From: Nostoc sp. NIES-4103
Lineage (GTDB): Bacteria; Cyanobacteriota; Cyanobacteriia; Cyanobacteriales; Nostocaceae
Length of the DNA: 64,000 nucleotides
Direction: 5' to 3'
Assembly (NCBI RefSeq): GCF_002368335.1
Contig: NZ_AP018288.1
Span: 5,605,763 to 5,669,762 of the forward strand
The notes beneath the pieces are model-generated. The model searched no databases. It had not been told where the DNA came from and saw only the letters and a program-made list of their open reading frames with translations. Shown in pieces: positions 30,359 through 37,786 of the stretch. The translations under genes were made by a program, and so were the position numbers. Positions within the stretch are counted from its first letter, which is position 1, and each line of letters begins with the position of its first letter.

Positions 30359-31017
30359 AACTCTTGCTCCTTAAATTTTTTGCAAGTAGGGCAATTTCTA
30401 AACTGCTGCAATTCTTCCCAAACTGCATTTGCTTAGCTGCACTGAACGCCTATGCGCCTAACTCAAATTCAAGTTGAATTATGATGAATTGAGATTCGCC
30501 TTTCAAAAAAGCGGTTACGTAACTTAGACACCCTTTTCCAGAAATATTAAGTCCATTTCATACCTTAATAAATATGGTTATTTCTTGGGATCAAATTTAT
30601 GCATTTCACCTTTTTTTGTGTGTATGCTTTCTCACTATCTGCCCAAGTTTTATGTCTAACCAGTATTAAAGTAGAAATGTCTTACATAACCCTGTAATCG
30701 CTTTTTGCTGAAGTTTAGGTTCACTAGCAACAATTTAGCTTACTTATATATTATCACTCTGATAAGTTTAAATTATGAATGATTTGTGAAGATCCCCAGA
30801 CATATGAAATGACTTAAAATAAATTAAAAAAGTAACTAATTTGACAGTTGTTTCTAATGAATTAAGATAAGCGCTTAGTTATAACAGTTAGCTAATTAGC
30901 TAGCAATTATATCAAGGTTTGTCAATAAAATAATCTATTAGCTGATTTGAGAAAGATAAGCTATGCCACATTAATGTTGTTTATGCCTTGTAATCAAAAT
31001 TAAGCCTCACAACTTAA
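30359..31017. other. Non-coding stretch upstream of the CBS gene
   Basis: 659 bp without a supportable gene. The part adjoining the CBS gene should hold its promoter; the rest (30550-31010) is AT-rich and unremarkable apart from adjoining an insertion sequence. Confidence 0.5.
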
Positions 31018-31927
31018 GAGGATGTTTTAAAAGTCAAATTGAGTCAAAAATTATGCTAGTCGTCTGACCATGATACGAATCATCGCTATATATATAAAAG
31101 TCTCCGAAGTTTTGGGTAGCCTTTCATAATCTTTACTTAAACGGCGACACCAATTGAGCCATCCAAAAGTTCTTTCGACAACCCAACGCTTTGGTAAATG
31201 GACAAAACCTTTTTTCTCCAATGGTCGAAGAACAATTTCTACAATCCACCGAAACATATCCATCACCCAATGCATAAATTCTTCGCCTCGGTATCCTCCG
31301 TCCATCCAAATGATGTTTAACCTTTTGACGTGATTGCCTGTATTGTGAACTCGTTTGAGGACTTTTTTCGCTCCTTCACGTTCTGGAACACTTGCAGACG
31401 TTACCAAGACCCGCAAAACTAGCCCTAACAAATCTACACTTAGATGTCGCTTGCGCCCATGTATCTTTTTTCCTGCGTCATAGCCGACATCAACAGTAAT
31501 CATCGTTGCTGTTTCTACTGATTGACTATCAACCGCCGCTTCTGATGGACTCTTATCACGTCCTGAGTCTACCCTTACCCACCGATAGAGTTGGTCATGA
31601 ACCTTCAACCATGTACCATCTTTTCCCCATCTCCAAAAATAACCATAAACCGTTGACCACGCCGGAAAATCTCCTGGCAAACCTCGCCATGTACAACCTT
31701 CGCACAGAACATAGAGAATTGCATTCACGATCGCAAATAATGCTAATTTTCGGGGACGACCCCCTGGTTTTGATTCTGGGAATAGGTCTGCAATTAATTC
31801 CCATTGTTCCCATGTCAGATTACTACGGTATGCTTTAGTTATTCGCTCACAGGGTGCTGGTTTCTACAAATTTCAGCATACGCCTTGTGAGCTTTCTTAC
31901 AATACCCCCTACTTTTAAAACATCCTC
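31018..31927 (-). mobile_element. IS5-family insertion sequence, about 0.9 kb
   Basis: Perfect 17-bp terminal inverted repeats GAGGATGTTTTAAAAGT (31018-31034) and its complement (31911-31927). The flanks show a 3-bp TAA duplication (31015-31017 and 31928-31930), as in IS5 subgroups that target TNA. It contains one DDE transposase frame on the minus strand. It sits between the nif cluster end and the CBS gene. Confidence 0.9.
31051..31842 (-). CDS. IS5-family DDE transposase, start codon probably mutated to ATA
   Basis: The frame runs continuously from a TAG at about 31864 to the stop at 31051. It contains the family N-terminus AYRSNLTWEQWELIADLFPE, GRPRKL, the first catalytic-Asp region (AAVDSQSVET), the second (IIWMDGGYRGEEF), and the WVVERTFGWLNWCRRLSKDYE box with the catalytic Glu. 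No ATG occurs in the first 40 codons. The position where homologues begin (TKAYRSNLT) is preceded by ATA at 31840-31842, suggesting an ATG-to-ATA change. A GTG at 31726-31728 would remove the N-terminal 38 residues. The element may be non-autonomous. Confidence 0.82.
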   Translation of the reverse strand: MTKAYRSNLTWEQWELIADLFPESKPGGRPRKLALFAIVNAILYVLCEGCTWRGLPGDFPAWSTVYGYFWRWGKDGTWLKVHDQLYRWVRVDSGRDKSPSEAAVDSQSVETATMITVDVGYDAGKKIHGRKRHLSVDLLGLVLRVLVTSASVPEREGAKKVLKRVHNTGNHVKRLNIIWMDGGYRGEEFMHWVMDMFRWIVEIVLRPLEKKGFVHLPKRWVVERTFGWLNWCRRLSKDYERLPKTSETFIYIAMIRIMVRRLA

Positions 31928-31968
31928 TAAATAAAACAAAACTTATACAAACAATAATTAAAACCCTT

Positions 31969-32084
31969 ATACCATTTCCATATGAAGATACACAGAAAAA
32001 ACCCCACCGCCTACGGCACCTCCCCTTACCAAGGGGAGGTTAGGAGGGGTCAAAATAATATGCAGCTTCACAGAGAATTGGTAT
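31969..32084. repeat. MITE-like element related to the one at 6822
   Basis: Ends ATACCATTT (31969-31977) and AATTGGTAT (32076-32084) pair with one mismatch, and the ends continue with the shared CACAGAGAATTGG-type sequence. An internal hairpin CCTCCCCTT (32019-32027) / AAGGGGAGG (32031-32039) is perfect. No coding capacity. Confidence 0.6.
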
Positions 32085-32394
32085 TATTGTGATCTAGTAA
32101 CAATTCAGAATTGCTGCTATAGGGTATAGTTTTGCATACTTATTATAGAAGTAGTATCGCTTCTCGGTTTTACATTGATGTCAAGAGTCATAAAATTGAA
32201 TAATAGCGTTTTAAATTTTGCTGAGTTAAACTAAGTAGTATTTCGATATAATCTATCGAATAAAGGTATTGCTATTGAAAGACATAGTGTATAAGATATA
32301 TCACTTAAAAAATTAAGAAATCTTTAATAATTTTCTTGCTAGTATCAAAGCTTGTTAAAGTGGCAAGTAGAAATAACTAAAAGGAAATTAAAAC
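32085..32394 (+). promoter_or_regulatory. Upstream region of the Mop-domain gene
   Basis: 310 bp with no gene. It is AT-rich and ends with AAAAGGAAATTAAAAC just before the ATG of the Mop gene, where AAGGAAA is a plausible ribosome-binding site. No specific promoter boxes assigned. Confidence 0.45.
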
Positions 32395-32604
32395 ATGGAA
32401 ATTAGCGCTCGTAATTCTCTTAAAACCACCGTCAAAAAAGTTGTAACTGGTTCAGTTAATACTGAAGTGACTTTAGAACTAGCACCTGGAATAGAACTAG
32501 TGTCAATTATTACCAAATCATCAGCGGAAAAGCTTGGACTTGCAGAGGGTAAGCAGGCTTACGCTGTGATTAAATCATCAGATGTGATAGTTGCTGTTGA
32601 TTGA
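32395..32604 (+). CDS. Molybdopterin/molybdate-binding Mop (TOBE) domain protein
   Basis: Protein of 69 residues that is a single Mop/TOBE domain: it begins MEISARNSLKTTVKKVVTGSVNTEV and ends KQAYAVIKSSDVIVAVD, the typical molbindin pattern. Molbindins oligomerise and store molybdate or tungstate. Its position at the far end of the Mo-nitrogenase cluster, facing feoA tail-to-tail, suggests molybdenum buffering for FeMo-cofactor synthesis (inference). Confidence 0.92.
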   Translation: MEISARNSLKTTVKKVVTGSVNTEVTLELAPGIELVSIITKSSAEKLGLAEGKQAYAVIKSSDVIVAVD

Positions 32605-32710
32605 CAAATAGGCGACTTGCTTTCAAAAGCAAATCGCCCATAAAGCTTTTGAGTTTATTTGATTGAGAGTAAGTAAATATTATGGGTGCAAGTCATTGTG
32701 CCCATACTAA

Positions 32711-32962
32711 TCAATTATCAATAATCCGAACATAAATAGCACGGGCAACTTCTCTTTCTATCTCCCAGGATATATTGTCAACTCTGATGATTAAAGAAGG
32801 AAACTGCCGTTCTAAAGTAATAGTAGTGCCTGTTCTTATACCCATTGATGTTATCTGTTGATGGATTGTCTCATCTTGAACCTTGCAGAAAGTGACGATA
32901 CCTTGTTCTCCTGCCCTGAGTAATTCTAATGAGCAACCAATCACACTAAAAGGGGTAAACAT
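32711..32962 (-). CDS. FeoA-family protein at the end of the nif cluster
   Basis: Protein of 83 residues with the SH3-like FeoA fold pattern (ITSMGIRTGTTITLERQFPSLIIRVDNISWEIEREVARAIYV). Stand-alone FeoA-like proteins accompany fdxH in heterocystous nif clusters. Role: presumed iron-related, not established. It lies downstream of fdxH across a 106-bp spacer that contains an inverted repeat (GAAGTATGAAGTATG / CATACTTCATACTTC). Confidence 0.85.
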   Translation of the reverse strand: MFTPFSVIGCSLELLRAGEQGIVTFCKVQDETIHQQITSMGIRTGTTITLERQFPSLIIRVDNISWEIEREVARAIYVRIIDN

Positions 32963-32969
32963 TTTAAAA

Positions 32970-33030
32970 ATAAAAGATGAAGTATGAAGTATGGAGTATA
33001 TGTTTTTGCTTCATACTTCATACTTCGTTC
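32970..33030 (-). repeat. Inverted repeat between fdxH and feoA
   Basis: GATGAAGTATGAAGTATG (32980-32997) and CATACTTCATACTTC (33010-33026) can form a hairpin in the mRNA. It could stabilise the fdxH message or attenuate feoA. Confidence 0.6.
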
Positions 33031-33068
33031 TTTATTGGATTGCTAACAATGGCAACCAGAGCGATCGC

Positions 33069-33368
33069 TTACACGAGATATGCTTCTTGATGTGTCTTAA
33101 TCGTGCAATTAGAACGTGGTTTGCTAACACAAAGTAAAGCAAAACCTTTCTCAAGTTGCTCGTCATCCAAGAACATTTGATCTTCTTGATCCACTTCACC
33201 TTCAACTACTTTACCTACACAACTTGAGCAACCACCTGAATGGCAAGAGTAAGGTAATTCAATACCAGCTTCTTCTGCTGCATCCACAATGTTAGTATCT
33301 TCGTCTACTTCAATTGTGGTATCTAGATCTTCCTTTTTGTTGATTAATCTAACTTGGTAGGTAGCCAT
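33069..33368 (-). CDS. fdxH: Heterocyst-specific [2Fe-2S] ferredoxin FdxH
   Basis: Plant-type ferredoxin of 99 residues with the cluster motif YSCHSGGCSSCVGKV (C-x4-C-x2-C) and the distal Cys in FALLCVSKP. The FdxH-type features are the nif location and the TYQVRLINKKEDLDTTIEVDED N-terminus. It donates electrons to nitrogenase reductase (NifH) in heterocysts. GGAGAA lies about 9 nt before the ATG. Upstream neighbour is hesB, downstream feoA. Confidence 0.93.
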   Translation of the reverse strand: MATYQVRLINKKEDLDTTIEVDEDTNIVDAAEEAGIELPYSCHSGGCSSCVGKVVEGEVDQEDQMFLDDEQLEKGFALLCVSKPRSNCTIKTHQEAYLV

Positions 33369-33458
33369 TATCCGATTCTCCTCAAATATATGATTCGGTT
33401 AGTTTCTCGAAGTTGTGTGATTGTTGCCATTCTTCGAGAAAAAGTGCGGAGCGCCTCA

Positions 33459-33541
33459 AATAATTGGTAATTCGTAATTCGTAATTCGTAATTTTCAGAG
33501 CAATATTAATTAGGAATTACGTATGAACAATTACGAATTAT
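33459..33541. repeat. TAATTCG heptamer array with complementary arm
   Basis: Tandem GTAATTC units (33468-33493) are followed by ATTACGTATGAACAATTACG (33515-33536), giving a foldable inverted repeat between hesB and fdxH. The same AATTACG heptamer occurs at 39253-39352 and 42234-42262. Confidence 0.65.
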
Positions 33542-33913
33542 TTAGCTGCAAGGTACACCTGTAGGCGTACAGTCACCTGTTTTAAACGACTTACCGCAGC
33601 CGCAGGTATCGCTTGCATTAGGGTTAGTAAACTTAAAGCCGCTTTCTATTACCCCTTCGACAAAATCGATGACCACCCCTTCCAACAAAGGCGCACTTTT
33701 GGCATCCACATAAACCAGCACCTTGCCTTGCTCAATAACTAAATCATCTGGTTGTGGTTTACTAGTGATATCGATGGCATACTCGTAGCCACTGCAACCA
33801 CCATCTTTTACAGAGATGCGGACACCTTTAGTTGCACCATTCTCATCAGGAGCGGAACCTCGCAGGAATGCTCGTAGACGAAATTCTGCTTTTTCTGTCA
33901 AAGTAACGGTCAT
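33542..33913 (-). CDS. hesB: HesB/IscA-family iron-sulfur assembly protein of the nif cluster
   Basis: A-type Fe-S carrier of about 123 residues with the three conserved cysteines: GGCSGYEYAID and C-terminal DTCGCGKSF. The frame is open upstream to 33976, but GGAGG six nt before the ATG at 33911-33913 identifies the start (MTVTLTEKAEFRLRAFL). In heterocystous cyanobacteria hesA-hesB-fdxH follow nifW, as here. Confidence 0.92.
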   Translation of the reverse strand: MTVTLTEKAEFRLRAFLRGSAPDENGATKGVRISVKDGGCSGYEYAIDITSKPQPDDLVIEQGKVLVYVDAKSAPLLEGVVIDFVEGVIESGFKFTNPNASDTCGCGKSFKTGDCTPTGVPCS

Positions 33914-33966
33914 TAAGCCTCCTAATTTGTAGCGATTAATTGTTCTGATTTCGGGTGTAGGGTTGT

Positions 33967-34044
33967 CATTAGTCATTAGTCATTAGTCAATGGTCAATAG
34001 AAATTAACAAATGACAAAGGACAAAGGACAAATGACAAAAGACT
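33967..34044. repeat. ATTAGTC heptamer block between hesA and hesB
   Basis: Tandem CATTAGT units (33968-33990) face AAATGACAAAGGACA units (34010-34040); the arms are largely complementary. The repeat also encodes the last upstream codons of the hesB open frame. Confidence 0.7.
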
Positions 34045-34846
34045 AATGTGTGCAATTGCTACTGGTGGGTTCCATCGAATTGGATTGGGCGTATCTCCAG
34101 GGTGCAGTGTTACCACAGACTGGACAAGAGCGATCGCGCCCAGATCGGCGTTTAGCAAATTCCATCCGATTAAAATCAATTGTCAGCAATTGTGACAACA
34201 GAGGTTGACTAAACCCAGTGATCAACTTCACCGCTTCCAGCGCTGTTAGACAAGCCAAAGTTCCAGAAACAGCGCCTAGAACTGAAAAGCCGCGCCGATC
34301 CCACTCAGGCTTCTCAGGAAACAGACAGGATAAACAAGGAGTCACACCAGGAATAATCGTTGTCAAATACGCCTCCATCCCATCCATTGCGGCTTCCACC
34401 ATTGGTTTGCGCCAACGCACACAAGCTGCATTTAACAAATCGCGTTCCGTGAAATTGTGCGCGCAGTCCAGCGCCATATCCGCAGATTGCACCAAAGAGT
34501 CTACATTTTCCGGAGTGACATACTCATGAACTGCTTCTATCTTGATGTCGGGATTGATAGCCTCCAGAGTTTCCTTAGCTTTGAATACTCTTGGTTTACC
34601 TACCCAATCATCCGTCATCAGAACTTGACGATTCATATCATCCAGTCGCAAGTCACCACCCCGGACAAGGATTAGCCGCCCAACACCCGCTACTGCTAAG
34701 TAAAGCGCCGCCGTACCGCCTAATCCCCCCACACCCGTAACCAGAACCGTCGCTGACTTGAGGCGCTTCTGAGCTACTTCGCCAAAATTCGGAAGCATCA
34801 TTTGGCGACTATAGCGTTCTAACTCTGTAGGCGTTAGGTTTATCAC
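34043..34846 (-). CDS. hesA: HesA/MoeB/ThiF-family protein of the nif cluster
   Basis: E1-like adenylyltransferase of 267 residues: Rossmann nucleotide-binding loop VLVTGVGGLGGTAALYLA (about 31-48), DDMNRQVLMTDDWVGKPR (catalytic Arg/Lys region), and two CxxC zinc pairs (CLSCLFPE and CPVCGN). The start is a GTG at 34844-34846. Family members activate sulfur-carrier proteins; in nif clusters HesA is thought to help nitrogenase Fe-S or molybdenum cofactor supply. It lies 10 bp after nifW. Confidence 0.93.
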   Translation of the reverse strand: MINLTPTELERYSRQMMLPNFGEVAQKRLKSATVLVTGVGGLGGTAALYLAVAGVGRLILVRGGDLRLDDMNRQVLMTDDWVGKPRVFKAKETLEAINPDIKIEAVHEYVTPENVDSLVQSADMALDCAHNFTERDLLNAACVRWRKPMVEAAMDGMEAYLTTIIPGVTPCLSCLFPEKPEWDRRGFSVLGAVSGTLACLTALEAVKLITGFSQPLLSQLLTIDFNRMEFAKRRSGRDRSCPVCGNTAPWRYAQSNSMEPTSSNCTH

Positions 34847-34856
34847 TTTGTAACTC

Positions 34857-35174
34857 CTAATCAGAAGTGATTTCTGTCAGCGTGACTACATTCTTCGGCT
34901 TATCGTTAAACACTTTGAACAGTTTTTGTTCTTGGGGTGTTGATTCCAGAAAAACCTCATAAGCTTTTTGTAAAGCTAAAGAATATTGATTTAGCTTTTC
35001 TTCTGCACTTAGATCAGGAGAATTTTCATCAATTTCCCGAATATATTGGGAAAACTTCTTCAAAATATGCAGACGATTTACATTCACAAATTTTTCGTCG
35101 TAGGGCAGATTAAAAAACTGCAAAAATTCCTCTGTGTCTACGAGCTTTTTGAATTCTTCAATAGTCCCAGTCAT
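34857..35174 (-). CDS. nifW: Nitrogenase stabilising/protective protein NifW
   Basis: Protein of 105 residues that matches NifW length and pattern (FKKLVDTEEFLQFFNLPYDEKFVNVNRLHILKKF near the N-terminus). NifW associates with the MoFe protein and protects it from oxygen. Its ATG overlaps the stop of the upstream small gene by 4 bp (ATGA), indicating coupled translation. Confidence 0.92.
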   Translation of the reverse strand: MTGTIEEFKKLVDTEEFLQFFNLPYDEKFVNVNRLHILKKFSQYIREIDENSPDLSAEEKLNQYSLALQKAYEVFLESTPQEQKLFKVFNDKPKNVVTLTEITSD

Positions 35175-35371
35175 TTAGCATTCTCCAATTTTTTCAGCTG
35201 TTGCTTAAGTTCATCTAACTCACGATAGATTTCATAAGTCTCAGCCGCCACATCCATAAGTTTTTTGTAATCTGTGGGCAGACCTTCCGCTAAATCATGC
35301 AGATCCATCTTCATTTGACCCGCTTTACTATTCAGCTTTCTAATCTGCCCTTTCAATTCGTCAATTGTCAT
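35171..35371 (-). CDS. DUF683/CCE_0567-type small nif-associated protein
   Basis: Helical protein of 66 residues (MTIDELKGQIRKLNSKAGQM ... ELDELKQQLKKLENAK), mostly a predicted coiled-coil hairpin. This family lies between the DUF269 gene and nifW in many diazotrophs, and a structure from Cyanothece (CCE_0567) was described as a metal-binding helical dimer. Exact function unknown. Confidence 0.87.
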   Translation of the reverse strand: MTIDELKGQIRKLNSKAGQMKMDLHDLAEGLPTDYKKLMDVAAETYEIYRELDELKQQLKKLENAK

Positions 35372-35455
35372 TTGTCATTTGTCCTTTGTCATTTGTGCTT
35401 AGTCATTAGTCATTTGTCTTTTACTAATGACCAATGACTAATGACTAATGACTAA
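35372..35455. repeat. Heptamer block between the DUF269 and DUF683 genes
   Basis: Tandem TTTGTCA/TTTGTCC units (35370-35418) face AATGACT/AATGACC units (35424-35455). The arms pair. It fills the whole spacer, from directly before the DUF683 start to directly after the DUF269 stop. Confidence 0.8.
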
Positions 35456-35932
35456 TTAAAGTTTGCCAACTTCGGGAAAGCGTTTCGCTAAATCAATGCC
35501 TTTTTGGACAAACTTATCTCCTTCTTCTGCTAGTTTTTCTAGAGAATCAAAACCAAAGCGATGGGCATCTCGCAAGGTTTTCACAGCTAGCAAAAGCCGA
35601 CCAGAAAAGACTAATGCCCAACCAAATCCCTCATGGCTCAAGTCAATTACCACTTGAGATATCAAACCAGTTTCTTTTTCAATTCCGGCAGCGACAGCGC
35701 GGAAAAATGCCATAATTCGTGCTTGTGTTACCGGGTCAACTTCACCCTCAACAGAAATTTCACGTTTTTTCTGTTTAGTCACAACAAAGGGTTTGAGAAT
35801 TAATTCATCCGACCAATTCCGGTAAACTCCATAATTATCTTGTCCCCGGATTTGGAGAACTAAAGACTTCAAAAAAGGAGAGTCTGCAACTACAGTTGTT
35901 GCGGTTCCATTCACACTATTATTTTCACTCAT
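35456..35932 (-). CDS. NifX-associated nitrogen fixation protein (DUF269)
   Basis: Protein of 158 residues with the DUF269 pattern: SPFLKSLVLQIRGQDNYGVYRNWSDE, then AFFRAVAAGIEKETGLISQVVIDLSHEGFGWALVFSGRLL. It is always found next to nifX in Mo-nitrogenase clusters and is presumed to help FeMo-cofactor trafficking. Its start overlaps the nifX stop by 4 bp (ATGA). Confidence 0.92.
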   Translation of the reverse strand: MSENNSVNGTATTVVADSPFLKSLVLQIRGQDNYGVYRNWSDELILKPFVVTKQKKREISVEGEVDPVTQARIMAFFRAVAAGIEKETGLISQVVIDLSHEGFGWALVFSGRLLLAVKTLRDAHRFGFDSLEKLAEEGDKFVQKGIDLAKRFPEVGKL

Positions 35933-36342
35933 ACCGTTGCTTCATTTTCTACTTCGTCTGCAAAGTTTGAGGTTTTTTGCTGTAAAGCTTTACGCAACCA
36001 AGGTGGAGGATTACCTTTCAGGGTTTGCACTAATTTAGTGAGTACTTCACTAATTTCTTCTTCTTCCGATCGCGCCTTAACAGGAGTCACACCTTTCTTG
36101 ATTAATTTAGCTGCGGCAGTACCACCAATTGCTGTAACATAAACAATGGTACAATCGCCTAGAGCTTCAAGTTTGGGTGTAATTTTATCCTCATTACCAT
36201 CTTCTTTTAATTCGCCAGAAAATGAGAGAGTTTCTAGAAATTGATATCCCTCATTGGAGATTTCATAAACATCAATTTCTCTTGCCCATCCGAAGTGAGC
36301 ATTAATATGAACGTGGTCACTTGTCGTAAAGGCAATTTTCAT
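35929..36342 (-). CDS. nifX: FeMo-cofactor carrier protein NifX
   Basis: Protein of 137 residues starting MKIAFTTSDHVHINAHFGWAREIDVYE, the NifX/NifB-C-terminal fold that binds NifB-co and VK-cluster and hands them to NifEN. An upstream ATG at 36369 would add nine residues encoded by a heptamer repeat (MTTDTGQIR), so the internal ATG is preferred. Located between nifN and the DUF269 gene. Confidence 0.92.
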   Translation of the reverse strand: MKIAFTTSDHVHINAHFGWAREIDVYEISNEGYQFLETLSFSGELKEDGNEDKITPKLEALGDCTIVYVTAIGGTAAAKLIKKGVTPVKARSEEEEISEVLTKLVQTLKGNPPPWLRKALQQKTSNFADEVENEATV

Positions 36343-36346
36343 TCTA

Positions 36347-36505
36347 ATTTGTCCTGTGTCAGTTGTCATTTGTCATTTGTCCTTTGTCCTTTGTCTTTTG
36401 TCCTTTGTCATTTGTCTTTTACCAATGACGAATGACTAAGGACTAATGACTCTTGTGTCATTTGTCTTTTACCAATGACAAAGGACTAAGGACTAATGAC
36501 TCTTC
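36347..36505. repeat. Long heptamer block between nifN and nifX
   Basis: Units of the types TTTGTCA, TTTGTCC and TTTGTCT (36365-36418) and of the types AATGACG/AGGACTA (36421-36445) alternate in two successive inverted pairs (second pair 36450-36500). The nifN frame runs into this array: its last dozen codons (LVLSPLSLVKDK) are repeat-encoded. Confidence 0.8.
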
Positions 36506-37786
36506 TTGCTCTAAAAAGAGGTTGCCAATACCAAATAAAAGCTCCATTGTGCCGCGATAACCGACTTTGGTAAATTGCCCATTACCCAAACGGTCATAAA
36601 TGGGAATACCCAAACGGTACAAAGGAATTGACAGACGTTTAGCGATCGCGTTTACGTTAGAATTACCAATCAGCAGATCACATCCCACTGCTAGTTGCTC
36701 AAAGTCTTCTAAATCACCGATGGTTACGCTCTTAATCGGTAATTGTTCCAACAGTGGCGATTTTGTGGTTGTTACGGCTGCATGAATTTGGCTTCCCATC
36801 GATTGCAGGAAATTCACTGTTGACCATAACAAATCTGGTTCCAGCGCTAAGGAAACTCGCTTTGCACCGAAGTAAAAGTGAGTATCCAGCATGGCATCTT
36901 GCAGTTGGCGACGTTGGCGACGGTATTTTTCTGGTACACTATTGCTACTCAAAATCGCCAATGCTTGCAAAAATTCATCCACTGGTTCCAAGCCAGTTAA
37001 TTCGCCAAACACCTCGTAAGGAATGCCAAAGCGTTCTTCGAGAATTTTGGCAGCACCGCGCATACTTTCACCCAAGGCGATGGTGAAGGCAGAACTACCG
37101 ACTTCTTGTAACTGTTTAACAGTGGTACCGCTGGCTGTGATAGCGCTATAGCCATCTTCTAAATGTCCATCCAGGGAAGCGCCAAGATTAGGTACAAAGA
37201 TGGGTACTAAACCAAAAGCCGTCACCATCTCTTTGATTTCCTGCACATCCCCAGGTGTGAAAGCAGAACCCGCCAAAATCGTTACTTGTTCAGTTCTAAT
37301 TCCACCTGCTTTCGGAACTTCCCTGACTATGCTTTCTACAGCAGCAGCAAAACCATCTTGCAACGCCCCTTTAAAATCAGGAGTGGGAGCAAAGACAATG
37401 GGCAAATGATCTAGTTCACGGTGGCGTTTGCGGATATCCTTGATAAACCGCTCAATATCATCGCCTCTAGTTTCTGTCAGTCCTGTGCTGCACAAACCGA
37501 TAATTTCGGGATTAAGCTTTTCTACCAAAGTGAGAATTGCTTGCTCTAAATTTTCTTCACCACCCAAAATGGTAGTCACTTCCGTCATGGCTGTAGTGGC
37601 TAGGGGAATAGCTTCCCGAAAATGCCGTACAAGCACAACTTTAGCGAAGGCGGTACAACCTTGGGAACCGTGGAATAAAGGTATCATGCCCTTTAATCCT
37701 AAGAAGGCTAGGGATGCGCCCAAAGCTTGGCTTTGCTTCAGGGGATTAACTGCTACTGATTTATTGGGAAGATTAACGATCGCCAT
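36458..37786 (-). CDS. nifN: Nitrogenase cofactor scaffold subunit NifN
   Basis: NifD/K-like protein of 442 residues; with NifE forms the scaffold on which the FeMo-cofactor precursor matures. Visible are the NifN start NLPNKSVAVNPLKQSQALGA, the cluster-cysteine region HGSQGCTAFAKV and LCSTGLTETRGDDIERF. It begins one base after the nifE stop, so translation is coupled. The C-terminal tail LVLSPLSLVKDK comes from a heptamer repeat and is not part of the conserved fold. Confidence 0.96.
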   Translation of the reverse strand: MAIVNLPNKSVAVNPLKQSQALGASLAFLGLKGMIPLFHGSQGCTAFAKVVLVRHFREAIPLATTAMTEVTTILGGEENLEQAILTLVEKLNPEIIGLCSTGLTETRGDDIERFIKDIRKRHRELDHLPIVFAPTPDFKGALQDGFAAAVESIVREVPKAGGIRTEQVTILAGSAFTPGDVQEIKEMVTAFGLVPIFVPNLGASLDGHLEDGYSAITASGTTVKQLQEVGSSAFTIALGESMRGAAKILEERFGIPYEVFGELTGLEPVDEFLQALAILSSNSVPEKYRRQRRQLQDAMLDTHFYFGAKRVSLALEPDLLWSTVNFLQSMGSQIHAAVTTTKSPLLEQLPIKSVTIGDLEDFEQLAVGCDLLIGNSNVNAIAKRLSIPLYRLGIPIYDRLGNGQFTKVGYRGTMELLFGIGNLFLEQEESLVLSPLSLVKDK

